A DNA stretch of 5,142 nt from assembly GCA_030613605.1 (NCBI GenBank), contig JAUWLO010000148.1, positions 1-5,142 on the forward strand, in the 5' to 3' direction. The notes under the pieces were generated by a model. That model searched no databases. It saw only the letters and a program-made list of their open reading frames with translations, and had not been told where the DNA came from. The first letter of the stretch is position 1. Each line of letters begins with the position of its first letter. Positions 1 through 5,142 of the stretch are shown in pieces. Source of the stretch: Gammaproteobacteria bacterium. Lineage in GTDB: Bacteria > Pseudomonadota > Gammaproteobacteria > SZUA-152. Both the position numbers and the translations under genes were made by a program.

Positions 1-566
1 TTTGTAAAAGGTGATTCTTCTTCTTTTAATATAGGCAGGCTCTTTTTCAAACGCTCAATTGGTAAACGACCGGCACCGTAAATCCCACCCACGCGTAATA
101 TCACAACAGGCACCCCGGTTTTTTCTGACCAGCCCCGCAAGGTATTTTCGGCATCCAGCCGTCGCAAGCCGCGATCAGTCTGTGGATTTACCGGCTGCTC
201 TTCGGTAATCCATTTCCCCTGACAATCGCCATAAACTGCTGTGGTACTGATAAGGACGATTTTTGCTGGCAAATTTTTAGCCGTAAGAACTGCCAAAAAA
301 TTCTGAATATAGGGATCCATGCTACCTACGCTTGGCGGGGGTGCAAAATAATAGACATCAGCGCCTTTGCAGCGTGCGCTGAGGTCGCCGTTCAACGACT
401 CTAACAAACCGAGATCACCCATAACCGGACTAATATTTACACTCTGCAAAGCTTTCGACGATTTATCACGACGAGCCAGGCCGTAAACCGTGGCACTTTT
501 TTGCTGACACAGCTTTGCGACTCTCCGGCCAATATCACCGCAACCTATAATTAACACAGACTTCAT
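1..566 (-). CDS. NAD(P)-dependent epimerase/dehydratase-like protein, YeeZ-type atypical SDR (C-terminus cut by window edge)
   Basis: The first 188 codons of a minus-strand gene starting at ATG 566-564; the reading frame is open to the window edge. The family is usually about 280-290 residues, so roughly the last third is missing. Seen: an N-terminal beta strand and glycine-rich dinucleotide-binding loop GCGDIG (residues 8-13), a basic stretch ARRD after the second strand (31-34), the conserved strand LISTTAVYGD (105-114), and the motif GGIYGAGR (160-167) common in extended SDRs. The usual catalytic YxxxK is not present: at the expected place the sequence reads R132-G-L-R-R136. This loss is typical of atypical SDRs such as E. 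coli YeeZ, so the protein may bind NAD(P) without being a classical sugar epimerase; substrate unknown. It is divergent from the reductase at 641. No good Shine-Dalgarno precedes the ATG (the preceding bases read ACCACCT), but the conserved Rossmann strand begins at residue 4, which supports this start. Family assignment is firm, function is not. Confidence 0.88.
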   Translation of the reverse strand, partial: MKSVLIIGCGDIGRRVAKLCQQKSATVYGLARRDKSSKALQSVNISPVMGDLGLLESLNGDLSARCKGADVYYFAPPPSVGSMDPYIQNFLAVLTAKNLPAKIVLISTTAVYGDCQGKWITEEQPVNPQTDRGLRRLDAENTLRGWSEKTGVPVVILRVGGIYGAGRLPIERLKKSLPILKEEESPFT

Positions 567-640
567 AGGTGGTTAAGTGTCTGTTTTTCCCGCATAATCT
601 CCAGCCTTGTTTTTTGAGTTGGCAGTTCCTGGATCATTTT
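567..640. promoter_or_regulatory. divergent intergenic spacer, presumed promoters of both flanking genes
   Basis: This 74-bp gap separates two divergent starts (ATG 566 leftward, ATG 641 rightward), so promoters for both are expected here or just inside the genes. On the plus strand CATAAT at 593-598 is a fair -10 candidate, but the hexamer 17 bp upstream (TGGTTA, 570-575) is a poor -35. On the minus strand GATTAT, pairing with plus-strand 594-599, is the best -10-like hexamer, again without a good -35. The calls are weak; only the divergent geometry is solid. Confidence 0.35.
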
Positions 641-1666
641 ATGAGTTATACAGTTGATATTAAACCCAGCGGTCACAGTTTCCAGGTTAAGGAAGGAGAG
701 ACCGTGCTCGATGCAGCACTTCGAAACGGTTACGCCTTTCCCTATGGCTGTCGAAATGGCGCTTGCGGCGCCTGCAAAGGCAAACTGCTTTCTGGCGACA
801 TCAACTATGGCACAAACCAACCAACGGCATTAAAAGAAGATGATATCAATAATGACCTGATCGTTTGTTGTCAGGCTCGCGTACGATCTGATTTAACCAT
901 TGAAATCGAAGAAGTCTCTGCCGCTGCTGACATTGAAATCCGGATCATGCCTACCAAGGTACACAAAAAGGAATTCCTTGCCGATGACGTGGTGAGATTA
1001 TTTCTAAAATTACCAGACAGTGAGCGCCTACAGTTTCTGGCCGGTCAATATGTCGACATCCTGTTAAAAGATGGTCGCAAACGTAGTTTTTCTATCGCCA
1101 ATGCGCCTCACGACGATGCCTATATCGAATTACATATCCGTCATGTAGACGGTGGTGATTTCACCGGTTATGTCTGCGATGAACTGCAGGAAAAAGATAT
1201 TCTGAGGATTGAAGGACCCCACGGGAGTTTTTTCCTGCGTGAAGAAAATCATCGACCAATGATTTTTATCGCCGGCGGAACGGGGTTTGCCCCCATAAAG
1301 GGCATCATTGAACACATACTTGCCGAAAATATGGATCTCCCCATGCATCTATACTGGGGGGTACGTGATCATAAAGATTTATATCTGGCCGACCTCGCCC
1401 AGAAATGGGCCAAACACATCCCTAACTTTCACTTCACCCCAGTGTTATCAGAACCGTCAAATGAGCAAACCGAAGAAATGCGTACCGGCTATGTACATGA
1501 AGCCATTCTTAAAGATTTTCCTGATGGGTTTTCAACCTTCGATGTTTACGCCAGCGGTCCGCCAGTGATGGTGAATGCCATCTTCGATGCCTTTAAACCT
1601 AATGGTCTGACCGAAGAAAACTATTTTTCTGACGCCTTCGAGTATCAAACACCCAAAACAAAATAA
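641..1666 (+). CDS. [2Fe-2S] ferredoxin-FAD-NAD(P) reductase, annotated in this family as CDP-6-deoxy-delta-3,4-glucoseen reductase
   Basis: A complete 341-residue soluble, cytoplasmic electron-transfer flavoprotein. Domains in order: plant-type ferredoxin (about 3-92) with the cluster ligands C37, C42, C45 (CRNGACGAC) and C77 (CCQA); FAD-binding beta barrel (about 100-200) with GQY (135-137), RSFSIAN (148-154) and the GGDF segment near 171-174; NAD(P)-binding domain with GGTGFAPIK (212-220), YWGVR (238-242) and the C-terminal YASGPP (303-308). It should pass electrons from NAD(P)H through FAD to the cluster and on to a partner protein or small acceptor. The domain order and the YWGVR signature match the AscD/RfbI-like reductases, but no ascarylose or other deoxysugar gene is in view, so the true partner is unknown; a general flavin or oxygenase reductase is also possible. 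A GTG at 569 would add 24 residues lacking the family pattern and would leave only two bases after the divergent start, so ATG 641 is preferred; only a weak GGA (631-633) serves as ribosome-binding site. Confidence 0.93.
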   Translation: MSYTVDIKPSGHSFQVKEGETVLDAALRNGYAFPYGCRNGACGACKGKLLSGDINYGTNQPTALKEDDINNDLIVCCQARVRSDLTIEIEEVSAAADIEIRIMPTKVHKKEFLADDVVRLFLKLPDSERLQFLAGQYVDILLKDGRKRSFSIANAPHDDAYIELHIRHVDGGDFTGYVCDELQEKDILRIEGPHGSFFLREENHRPMIFIAGGTGFAPIKGIIEHILAENMDLPMHLYWGVRDHKDLYLADLAQKWAKHIPNFHFTPVLSEPSNEQTEEMRTGYVHEAILKDFPDGFSTFDVYASGPPVMVNAIFDAFKPNGLTEENYFSDAFEYQTPKTK

Positions 1667-1668
1667 AC

Positions 1669-1695
1669 CCTGATAACAGATATGGATTATTCAGG
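1669..1695. terminator. candidate bidirectional terminator between convergent genes
   Basis: An inverted repeat fills the 24-bp gap between the reductase stop (1664-1666) and the hemY stop (1691-1693): CCTGATAA at 1669-1676 pairs with TTATTCAGG at 1687-1695, with one bulged base and a 10-nt loop. Read on the minus strand, the stem is followed directly by GTTTATTTTGTTTT, the expected U-rich tail, so it fits best as the end of the hemDXY transcript. On the plus strand a T run (TTTTTT) begins about seven bases past the stem, a poorer fit. The hemY stop codon lies inside the stem. The stem is short and AT-rich, so termination may be leaky. Confidence 0.5.
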
Positions 1696-3082
1696 TTAAG
1701 GCTTTTTTCTTACTGTCTTCGAGATTTTCAGGGTCGCTCTCTGCTGGTTCAGGTTGAAAATTTTCCAGCGCGTTACCCCCTGCATTTTCTAAAACGCTTT
1801 CTAGTGCACTCTCATTTACATTCCCAACAACCGCATCCATCACTATTGGAATAGAGTGTTCACAGCCCGGGGCTAAACGTAGGCCATCACGAAAATATTC
1901 TGAAGCTCGATCATGTTCACCGAGCTTATCCAGTAAATTTCCCAGTTCATTATAGGCTTCAGCACTCGGGCGAGCACTTACACTCGCCTCCAGGTAGCTA
2001 CGGGCTTTACCCCATAACTTGTTACGTAAACTTAAACGACCCACTGTTAGCAGGGTAACCGCATCATTTTCATGCCCAATCAATAAAGATTCCGCCATAG
2101 ACAGGTGATGGTTATTGTCTGCACTGGTTACCAGTCCATAACAATAAACCAGTGCTTCACTACGATGGTTTTTTAACGCTGAACGAATAAGCGGTTCCAG
2201 TTGACCGGTTTCTCCACACTCCACAAGCTGTTGTACATAGCAAAGAAGGATTTCTTCATTTTCACGAAAATGCTTCGGAATGCGTTCCCACACATTTTTT
2301 AAATCGTCTACCTTCTGAACTTTTTCCTTTGCACTGCTTAATTCATTATTAACTTTATGGGTTCTTTGTAATTTAAACAGCGCCAGGTAGGCCTTTTGAC
2401 TTAGCTTTTCGATATCTTCATCTGAATATACATTTTTTTTGCGTAGAGATGGCATCAATTCCAGCAAATGCTCCCAATCCCCAAGTTCTTCATATAGTTT
2501 TGCGAGCACTGTTAACACTTGCGCATGTTTTGGGGAAAGTTGCTGTAAATGACGCAAAGTCGCCAACGCCTGCTCTAACTGATTATGTTGAAGTTGAAGT
2601 TCAGCCTGGGTTAAACCCACCGCAATATCCGCACCTGAAACACTTTCATGCGCCTGTTTTAAATAATTATCACGACGTTGATCGGCACCCTGTGCCTGCG
2701 CCGCCCTGGCTGCCGCTAAATAATTTAATAAAGGGGCATGACCATCATTCACATATTTAAGAAGCTGTTTTTCGGAGCGCTGCCAATGCCCTTCAGCAAG
2801 ATCAATCAAACCACGCGTTAGGGAAACCATTGCCTTTCTTTCACGCCGACGTTGGCGCCAGTGTCGAACACCCCCCGGCATACCCAGTAACCGTGAAACG
2901 AAACGAATCGTGTAGTAAATAGCGACAAACGTTAAGATCGCGACAATAATCGCCAGCGCCAGTGTGGTTTCTACTGTCCAGGGGCCCACGGCAATCAGCA
3001 CATAACCAGGGGTTTCTACGGCTATCAGGGCGAGGCTGACCGCAATGATTAGAGTAACCAGGCCTGTGATAAGTAGTTTCAT
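1691..3082 (-). CDS. hemY: HemY, inner-membrane TPR protein of the heme biosynthesis operon
   Basis: A 463-residue protein, longer than the roughly 400 residues of E. coli HemY. Seen: two hydrophobic helices (about 3-22 and 39-59) joined by a short loop with ETPGYVLI, then an arginine-rich cytoplasmic stretch (73-83, RHWRQRRRERK) and RGLIDLAEGHW (90-100), the hallmark pattern of the HemY N-terminal domain. The rest is helical and TPR-like: clear repeats around LQLQHNQLEQALATLRHLQQ and, near the C-terminus, AYNELGNLLDKLGEHDRASE, followed by an acidic Glu/Pro/Asn-rich tail ending in KKKALT. The topology predicted is hairpin in the inner membrane with the TPR domain in the cytoplasm. Its precise role in tetrapyrrole synthesis is not settled; it is not the protoporphyrinogen oxidase that shares the name HemY in Bacillus. 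It is the last gene of the operon, 41 bp after hemX, with AAGGAA 12 bases before the ATG as a somewhat distant ribosome-binding site. Confidence 0.93.
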   Translation of the reverse strand: MKLLITGLVTLIIAVSLALIAVETPGYVLIAVGPWTVETTLALAIIVAILTFVAIYYTIRFVSRLLGMPGGVRHWRQRRRERKAMVSLTRGLIDLAEGHWQRSEKQLLKYVNDGHAPLLNYLAAARAAQAQGADQRRDNYLKQAHESVSGADIAVGLTQAELQLQHNQLEQALATLRHLQQLSPKHAQVLTVLAKLYEELGDWEHLLELMPSLRKKNVYSDEDIEKLSQKAYLALFKLQRTHKVNNELSSAKEKVQKVDDLKNVWERIPKHFRENEEILLCYVQQLVECGETGQLEPLIRSALKNHRSEALVYCYGLVTSADNNHHLSMAESLLIGHENDAVTLLTVGRLSLRNKLWGKARSYLEASVSARPSAEAYNELGNLLDKLGEHDRASEYFRDGLRLAPGCEHSIPIVMDAVVGNVNESALESVLENAGGNALENFQPEPAESDPENLEDSKKKALT

Positions 3083-3100
3083 TAATTAACCACGTTCCTT

Positions 3101-3114
3101 AGTAATCTATTACT
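3101..3114. repeat. short perfect palindrome in the hemX-hemY gap
   Basis: AGTAATCTATTACT is a perfect 6-bp inverted repeat around CT in the 41-bp gap between hemX and hemY. In the operon mRNA it could form a small 5-bp AU-rich hairpin with a 4-nt loop, ending two bases before the AAGGAA that may serve as the hemY ribosome-binding site. It has no U tract after it, so it is not a terminator. A stem this small could arise by chance. Confidence 0.3.
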
Positions 3115-3123
3115 GCCACAGGT

Positions 3124-4266
3124 TTATTGACTGCCAATTTTCACGCCACGTTCAACCAGCAAGCTGCGCAATTGACGCAGCGAGCCACTCACATCGGGGA
3201 TGGGTGGTCGTAATTCAATTTTCGCCAACGCCGACGTCTCTTTCAGCGCATTGATCACACCCGCTGACTCTTCATTGAAATAAGTGCTCATCCAGGAATT
3301 GGCTTCTTTAAGATTTTGACGGAATAACGTTGTCTCTCCACGCAATAATGCCAATTGAGCCTGTTCCAGTTTTAAACGTAGATTTTGAACCAAAAACCAT
3401 GACTCTGCTGGTGGCAATAAAGGTTCCGTGGATTGCTGATGACGGCGCACCACCACCAAACTCTTGATGTCTTTCCAAACCGCTGCTGGAATGTCCTGCC
3501 AGTTTTCTGGTGCCTGATCTTTGATTTGACCGGTTGCCACGGCCACCCTTTCTATATCAACAAGCGGTAAACGCTCTACCTCCGTTGCCAGGCTACTCAA
3601 ACTGAGAGCCATACCTGCTAGGTCAGGCTCTTTCACCGCATGCAACAATATCAATTCGTCTTTAATAAGTTTCCTGATTTTAAGTAACGCAGGGTCGCCC
3701 AGCTCTTTAATTCGTTGATCGGCGGTTTTAAAAATGGCAATAGCCGTAATACGATCATGAGCAAGCGTTAGTCTGGCATTGGCTATGGTTAAAAAATATT
3801 CTACTTCTGCCAGGCGCCATTCGTTTGAAGTTCGTCCCAGTTTTGTTGCAACGGCCTCCATGCCAATTTTAAAGGAAGCAAATTCTGCCTCGGATTTTTT
3901 CCGCGCCTGAGATTCTGCTACCAATTCTTGCCGGGTATTTTTTAAGACTTGTTTCAATCTATCCTGGGAATCTAAAGTGGAATTTAAAAGCTTGATGGAT
4001 AAATGCTGTTGTTCCTGCAGCAAGAAATATTCATAACCCATAGACGCACTTCCAAGCACAGCAATCAATAATGCGAGTAATGCTGTTTTTGATAAAGGCC
4101 GTCTTTCTCTTTTGGGCTTGCTTTTCTTTTTACTCTCTTTCTTCACCTGCTTTTTTAAAACGTCGCCCTTAAGAGCAGATGATGAATTTTCGTCGTCTGA
4201 ATTCACATCCGTTGTTCCCACCTCATTTGATGGTTGTTTTTTTGATTGGTTGTTTTTTTCAGTCAT
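3124..4266 (-). CDS. hemX: HemX, single-pass inner-membrane protein of the hemD operon
   Basis: A 380-residue protein. Residues 1-60 are polar and low-complexity: an acidic/Ser stretch (DVNSDDENSSSA, 20-31) then a very Lys/Arg-rich segment (38-56) immediately before one transmembrane helix (about 61-82). The positive-inside rule puts this tail in the cytoplasm and the remaining 300 residues in the periplasm. Residues about 84-130 are charged and heptad-like, a probable coiled coil. The conserved HemX core follows: W150 and AEVEYFL (153-159), then ANARLTLAHD (162-171), a segment with AD and GDPALLKIRKLI, and the C-terminal RPPIPDVSGSLRQLRSLL. The family is often labelled uroporphyrinogen-III C-methyltransferase because some homologues are fused to or confused with CysG/CobA, but there is no SAM-binding methyltransferase domain here. 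Its function remains unproven; a role with HemY in organising tetrapyrrole synthesis is inference from operon linkage. It starts 23 bp after hemD; the ribosome-binding site is weak. Confidence 0.92.
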   Translation of the reverse strand: MTEKNNQSKKQPSNEVGTTDVNSDDENSSSALKGDVLKKQVKKESKKKSKPKRERRPLSKTALLALLIAVLGSASMGYEYFLLQEQQHLSIKLLNSTLDSQDRLKQVLKNTRQELVAESQARKKSEAEFASFKIGMEAVATKLGRTSNEWRLAEVEYFLTIANARLTLAHDRITAIAIFKTADQRIKELGDPALLKIRKLIKDELILLHAVKEPDLAGMALSLSSLATEVERLPLVDIERVAVATGQIKDQAPENWQDIPAAVWKDIKSLVVVRRHQQSTEPLLPPAESWFLVQNLRLKLEQAQLALLRGETTLFRQNLKEANSWMSTYFNEESAGVINALKETSALAKIELRPPIPDVSGSLRQLRSLLVERGVKIGSQ

Positions 4267-4289
4267 GGCATCTAAATATTGGTCATTAC

Positions 4290-5066
4290 TTAACTAAGGC
4301 TATACCAGCGTTGCATCGCTTCAAGAATCGCACCGTTACTTACCGTAGAAGATAGAACAGGTTTTTGTTTAAATCCTAATTCACTGGCTAACGCTACTGC
4401 ACGTTCGCTTACGACTACTAGCGTCGATGATAACAAGCTTTGTTGATGCTCATTGTTCACCACCGTAAGCAGGTTACGCAATCCCTCGTTACTGGTCACG
4501 ACGATTAACAGTTTACGGCCCTCATCCCAGCATTGATACAAACTGGTTGGATCGCTGGGTGGAATTAAGCGACGATAACATTCTATATATTCTACTTCTG
4601 CACCACGTGACCGTAGAGTATCCGCTAATAATTCACGGCCACCTTCGCCACGAAATATGAAGATTTTTTTATTAGTTACATTTTCAAGCTCTGGTAATGA
4701 TAATAATGATTCGCTATTAAAAGGTTCAGGAGCTTTAATGTCTACTGTAAACCCTCGGGATTCCAGCTTGAAAGCGGTTGCCTGACCTACAGATGCAATC
4801 TTTACGTTTTCCAGGCCTGACGTTAAGTCATCAGCAATGCCCATCGCCGCATCGACGGCATTTGCGCTGATAAAAATAGCGATATCTGCATCATTAAGCT
4901 GTTTAATTTGCGATACAAGCAAATCAGAATTGGGGGCTGGGGCAATTTCAATGACAGGAATTTCAACCGGGGAGCCGCCTTCCTGCCGGATTAAGTCACT
5001 TAATGATTCCGCCTGATGTTTTGGGCGAGTGTTAACTATGGTCAATCCCTTCAGGCTGTTACCCAT
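4290..5066 (-). CDS. hemD: uroporphyrinogen-III synthase HemD
   Basis: A 258-residue cytoplasmic enzyme (E. coli HemD is 246) that cyclises hydroxymethylbilane to uroporphyrinogen III with inversion of ring D, the branch point for heme, siroheme and cobalamin. Seen: N-terminal VNTRP (11-15) and EIPVIEI (35-41), FISANAVDAAM (65-75), SVGQATA (92-98), the hinge-region motif PEPFNSESLL (113-122), FRGEGGRELL (138-147), VEYIECYRR (158-166; Y164 is a candidate for the partly conserved active-site-cleft tyrosine of the family), VTSNEGLRNL, and a C-terminal ERAVALASELGF. The alternating two-lobe alpha/beta pattern and length are normal and no key segment is missing. Either GTG 5069 or ATG 5066 could initiate; ATG is preferred as the stronger codon and sits at a better distance (7 bases) from the weak CTGG upstream. 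It is the first gene of the hemD-hemX-hemY run. hemC, usually its upstream partner, is not in view. Confidence 0.95.
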   Translation of the reverse strand: MGNSLKGLTIVNTRPKHQAESLSDLIRQEGGSPVEIPVIEIAPAPNSDLLVSQIKQLNDADIAIFISANAVDAAMGIADDLTSGLENVKIASVGQATAFKLESRGFTVDIKAPEPFNSESLLSLPELENVTNKKIFIFRGEGGRELLADTLRSRGAEVEYIECYRRLIPPSDPTSLYQCWDEGRKLLIVVTSNEGLRNLLTVVNNEHQQSLLSSTLVVVSERAVALASELGFKQKPVLSSTVSNGAILEAMQRWYSLS

Positions 5067-5112
5067 CACATAACCAGGATTAATTGAATGCTTAACTCAT
5101 GCATCGTCTTAA

Positions 5113-5142
5113 ATTATAATGATTCATTTTAATCATAAACTT
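5113..5142 (-). promoter_or_regulatory. putative sigma-70 promoter of hemDXY
   Basis: On the hemD strand a perfect -10 hexamer TATAAT occupies 5118-5113. The -35 region would fall at about 5141-5134, at the window edge, where only poor matches are seen (TTTATG with a 15-bp spacer, or AGTTTA with 17 bp). Initiation about seven bases downstream would leave a leader of roughly 40 nt before ATG 5066. The region is very AT-rich, so a chance TATAAT is possible, but the position suits an operon promoter. Confidence 0.45.
5119..5136. repeat. inverted repeat abutting the hemD -10 box, possible operator
   Basis: ATGATT-CATTTT-AATCAT is a perfect 6-bp inverted repeat with a 6-bp spacer, lying between the putative -35 and -10 elements of the hemD promoter. 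A second, overlapping perfect palindrome is AATGA-T-TCATT as read on the plus strand (5118-5128). A bound repressor here would block polymerase. The core ATCATTAT on the hemD strand resembles half of a Fur box, but a full alignment gives only 12 of 19 matches. Which factor, if any, binds is unknown. Confidence 0.35.

Noticed and set aside
569..640. A 24-residue N-terminal extension of the reductase from GTG 569
   Set aside because: The extension has no ferredoxin-like pattern, would use a weaker start codon and leaves no space for a promoter; ATG 641 begins right at the conserved domain.
563..820. An 85-codon open frame on the minus strand
   Set aside because: It overlaps the ferredoxin domain with its four cysteine ligands on the other strand and the divergent spacer; its translation shows no recognisable domain.
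1130..1568. Two open frames of 72 and 86 codons inside the reductase gene, one on each strand
   Set aside because: Both lie wholly within the strongly supported FAD/NAD(P)-binding reductase and show no family pattern.
2449..2760. A 103-codon plus-strand frame antisense to hemY
   Set aside because: It is His/Pro-rich, a composition typical of antisense reading, and covers conserved TPR coding sequence; no start signals support it.
3124..4266. HemX as an active uroporphyrinogen-III C-methyltransferase
   Set aside because: No SAM-binding methyltransferase motifs are visible; the protein is a membrane anchor, coiled coil and HemX core only. The label is an inherited annotation.
4112..4297. A 61-codon plus-strand frame antisense to the hemX start, looking hydrophobic (Phe-rich)
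   Set aside because: The Phe/Leu richness is simply the complement of the Lys codons in the basic HemX tail, not a real membrane segment.
5119..5142. A plus-strand ATG at 5119 with an open frame to the window edge, as the start of a divergent gene
   Set aside because: Only eight codons are visible, there is no Shine-Dalgarno sequence before it, and it lies in AT-rich sequence that reads better as a promoter.

Overview
This is a compact, entirely chromosomal-looking window from a gammaproteobacterium (or close relative) of moderate, slightly AT-leaning base composition. The strongest taxonomic clue is the run hemD-hemX-hemY: inner-membrane HemX and HemY encoded directly downstream of uroporphyrinogen-III synthase is an arrangement typical of Gamma- and some Betaproteobacteria. 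No mobile elements, CRISPR arrays, tRNAs or rRNAs were found, and coding density is close to complete. I cannot name the genus from the sequence.

Layout: (1) Positions 1-566, minus strand: the N-terminal 188 residues of an atypical short-chain dehydrogenase/epimerase of the YeeZ type, cut by the window edge. (2) A 74-bp divergent spacer. (3) Positions 641-1666, plus strand: a complete 341-residue reductase with an N-terminal plant-type [2Fe-2S] domain followed by FAD- and NAD(P)-binding domains, of the group usually auto-annotated as CDP-6-deoxy-delta-3,4-glucoseen reductase. (4) A 24-bp convergent gap spanned by a candidate bidirectional terminator. (5) Positions 5066-1691, minus strand: hemD, hemX and hemY, read in that order with gaps of 23 and 41 bp, so almost certainly one operon. 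(6) Positions 5070-5142: an AT-rich leader upstream of hemD with a perfect TATAAT on the hemD strand and an overlapping inverted repeat.

How the genes fit together: HemD closes the linear hydroxymethylbilane to uroporphyrinogen III, the common precursor of heme, siroheme and cobalamin. HemX (single-pass, coiled coil, large periplasmic domain) and HemY (two membrane helices plus TPR repeats) are membrane proteins that travel with hemD and whose biochemical roles remain poorly defined; a scaffold or coupling role in tetrapyrrole synthesis is a common hypothesis. hemC is not visible; if it is upstream, it lies beyond position 5142. The iron-sulfur flavoprotein converges on this operon but shares no transcript with it.

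I find no convincing new system here. The points most worth a second look are the hemD leader with its -10 box and palindrome, the sugar-reductase label without any sugar genes nearby, the missing Tyr/Lys catalytic pair in the epimerase-like protein, and the highly charged tails of HemX and HemY.
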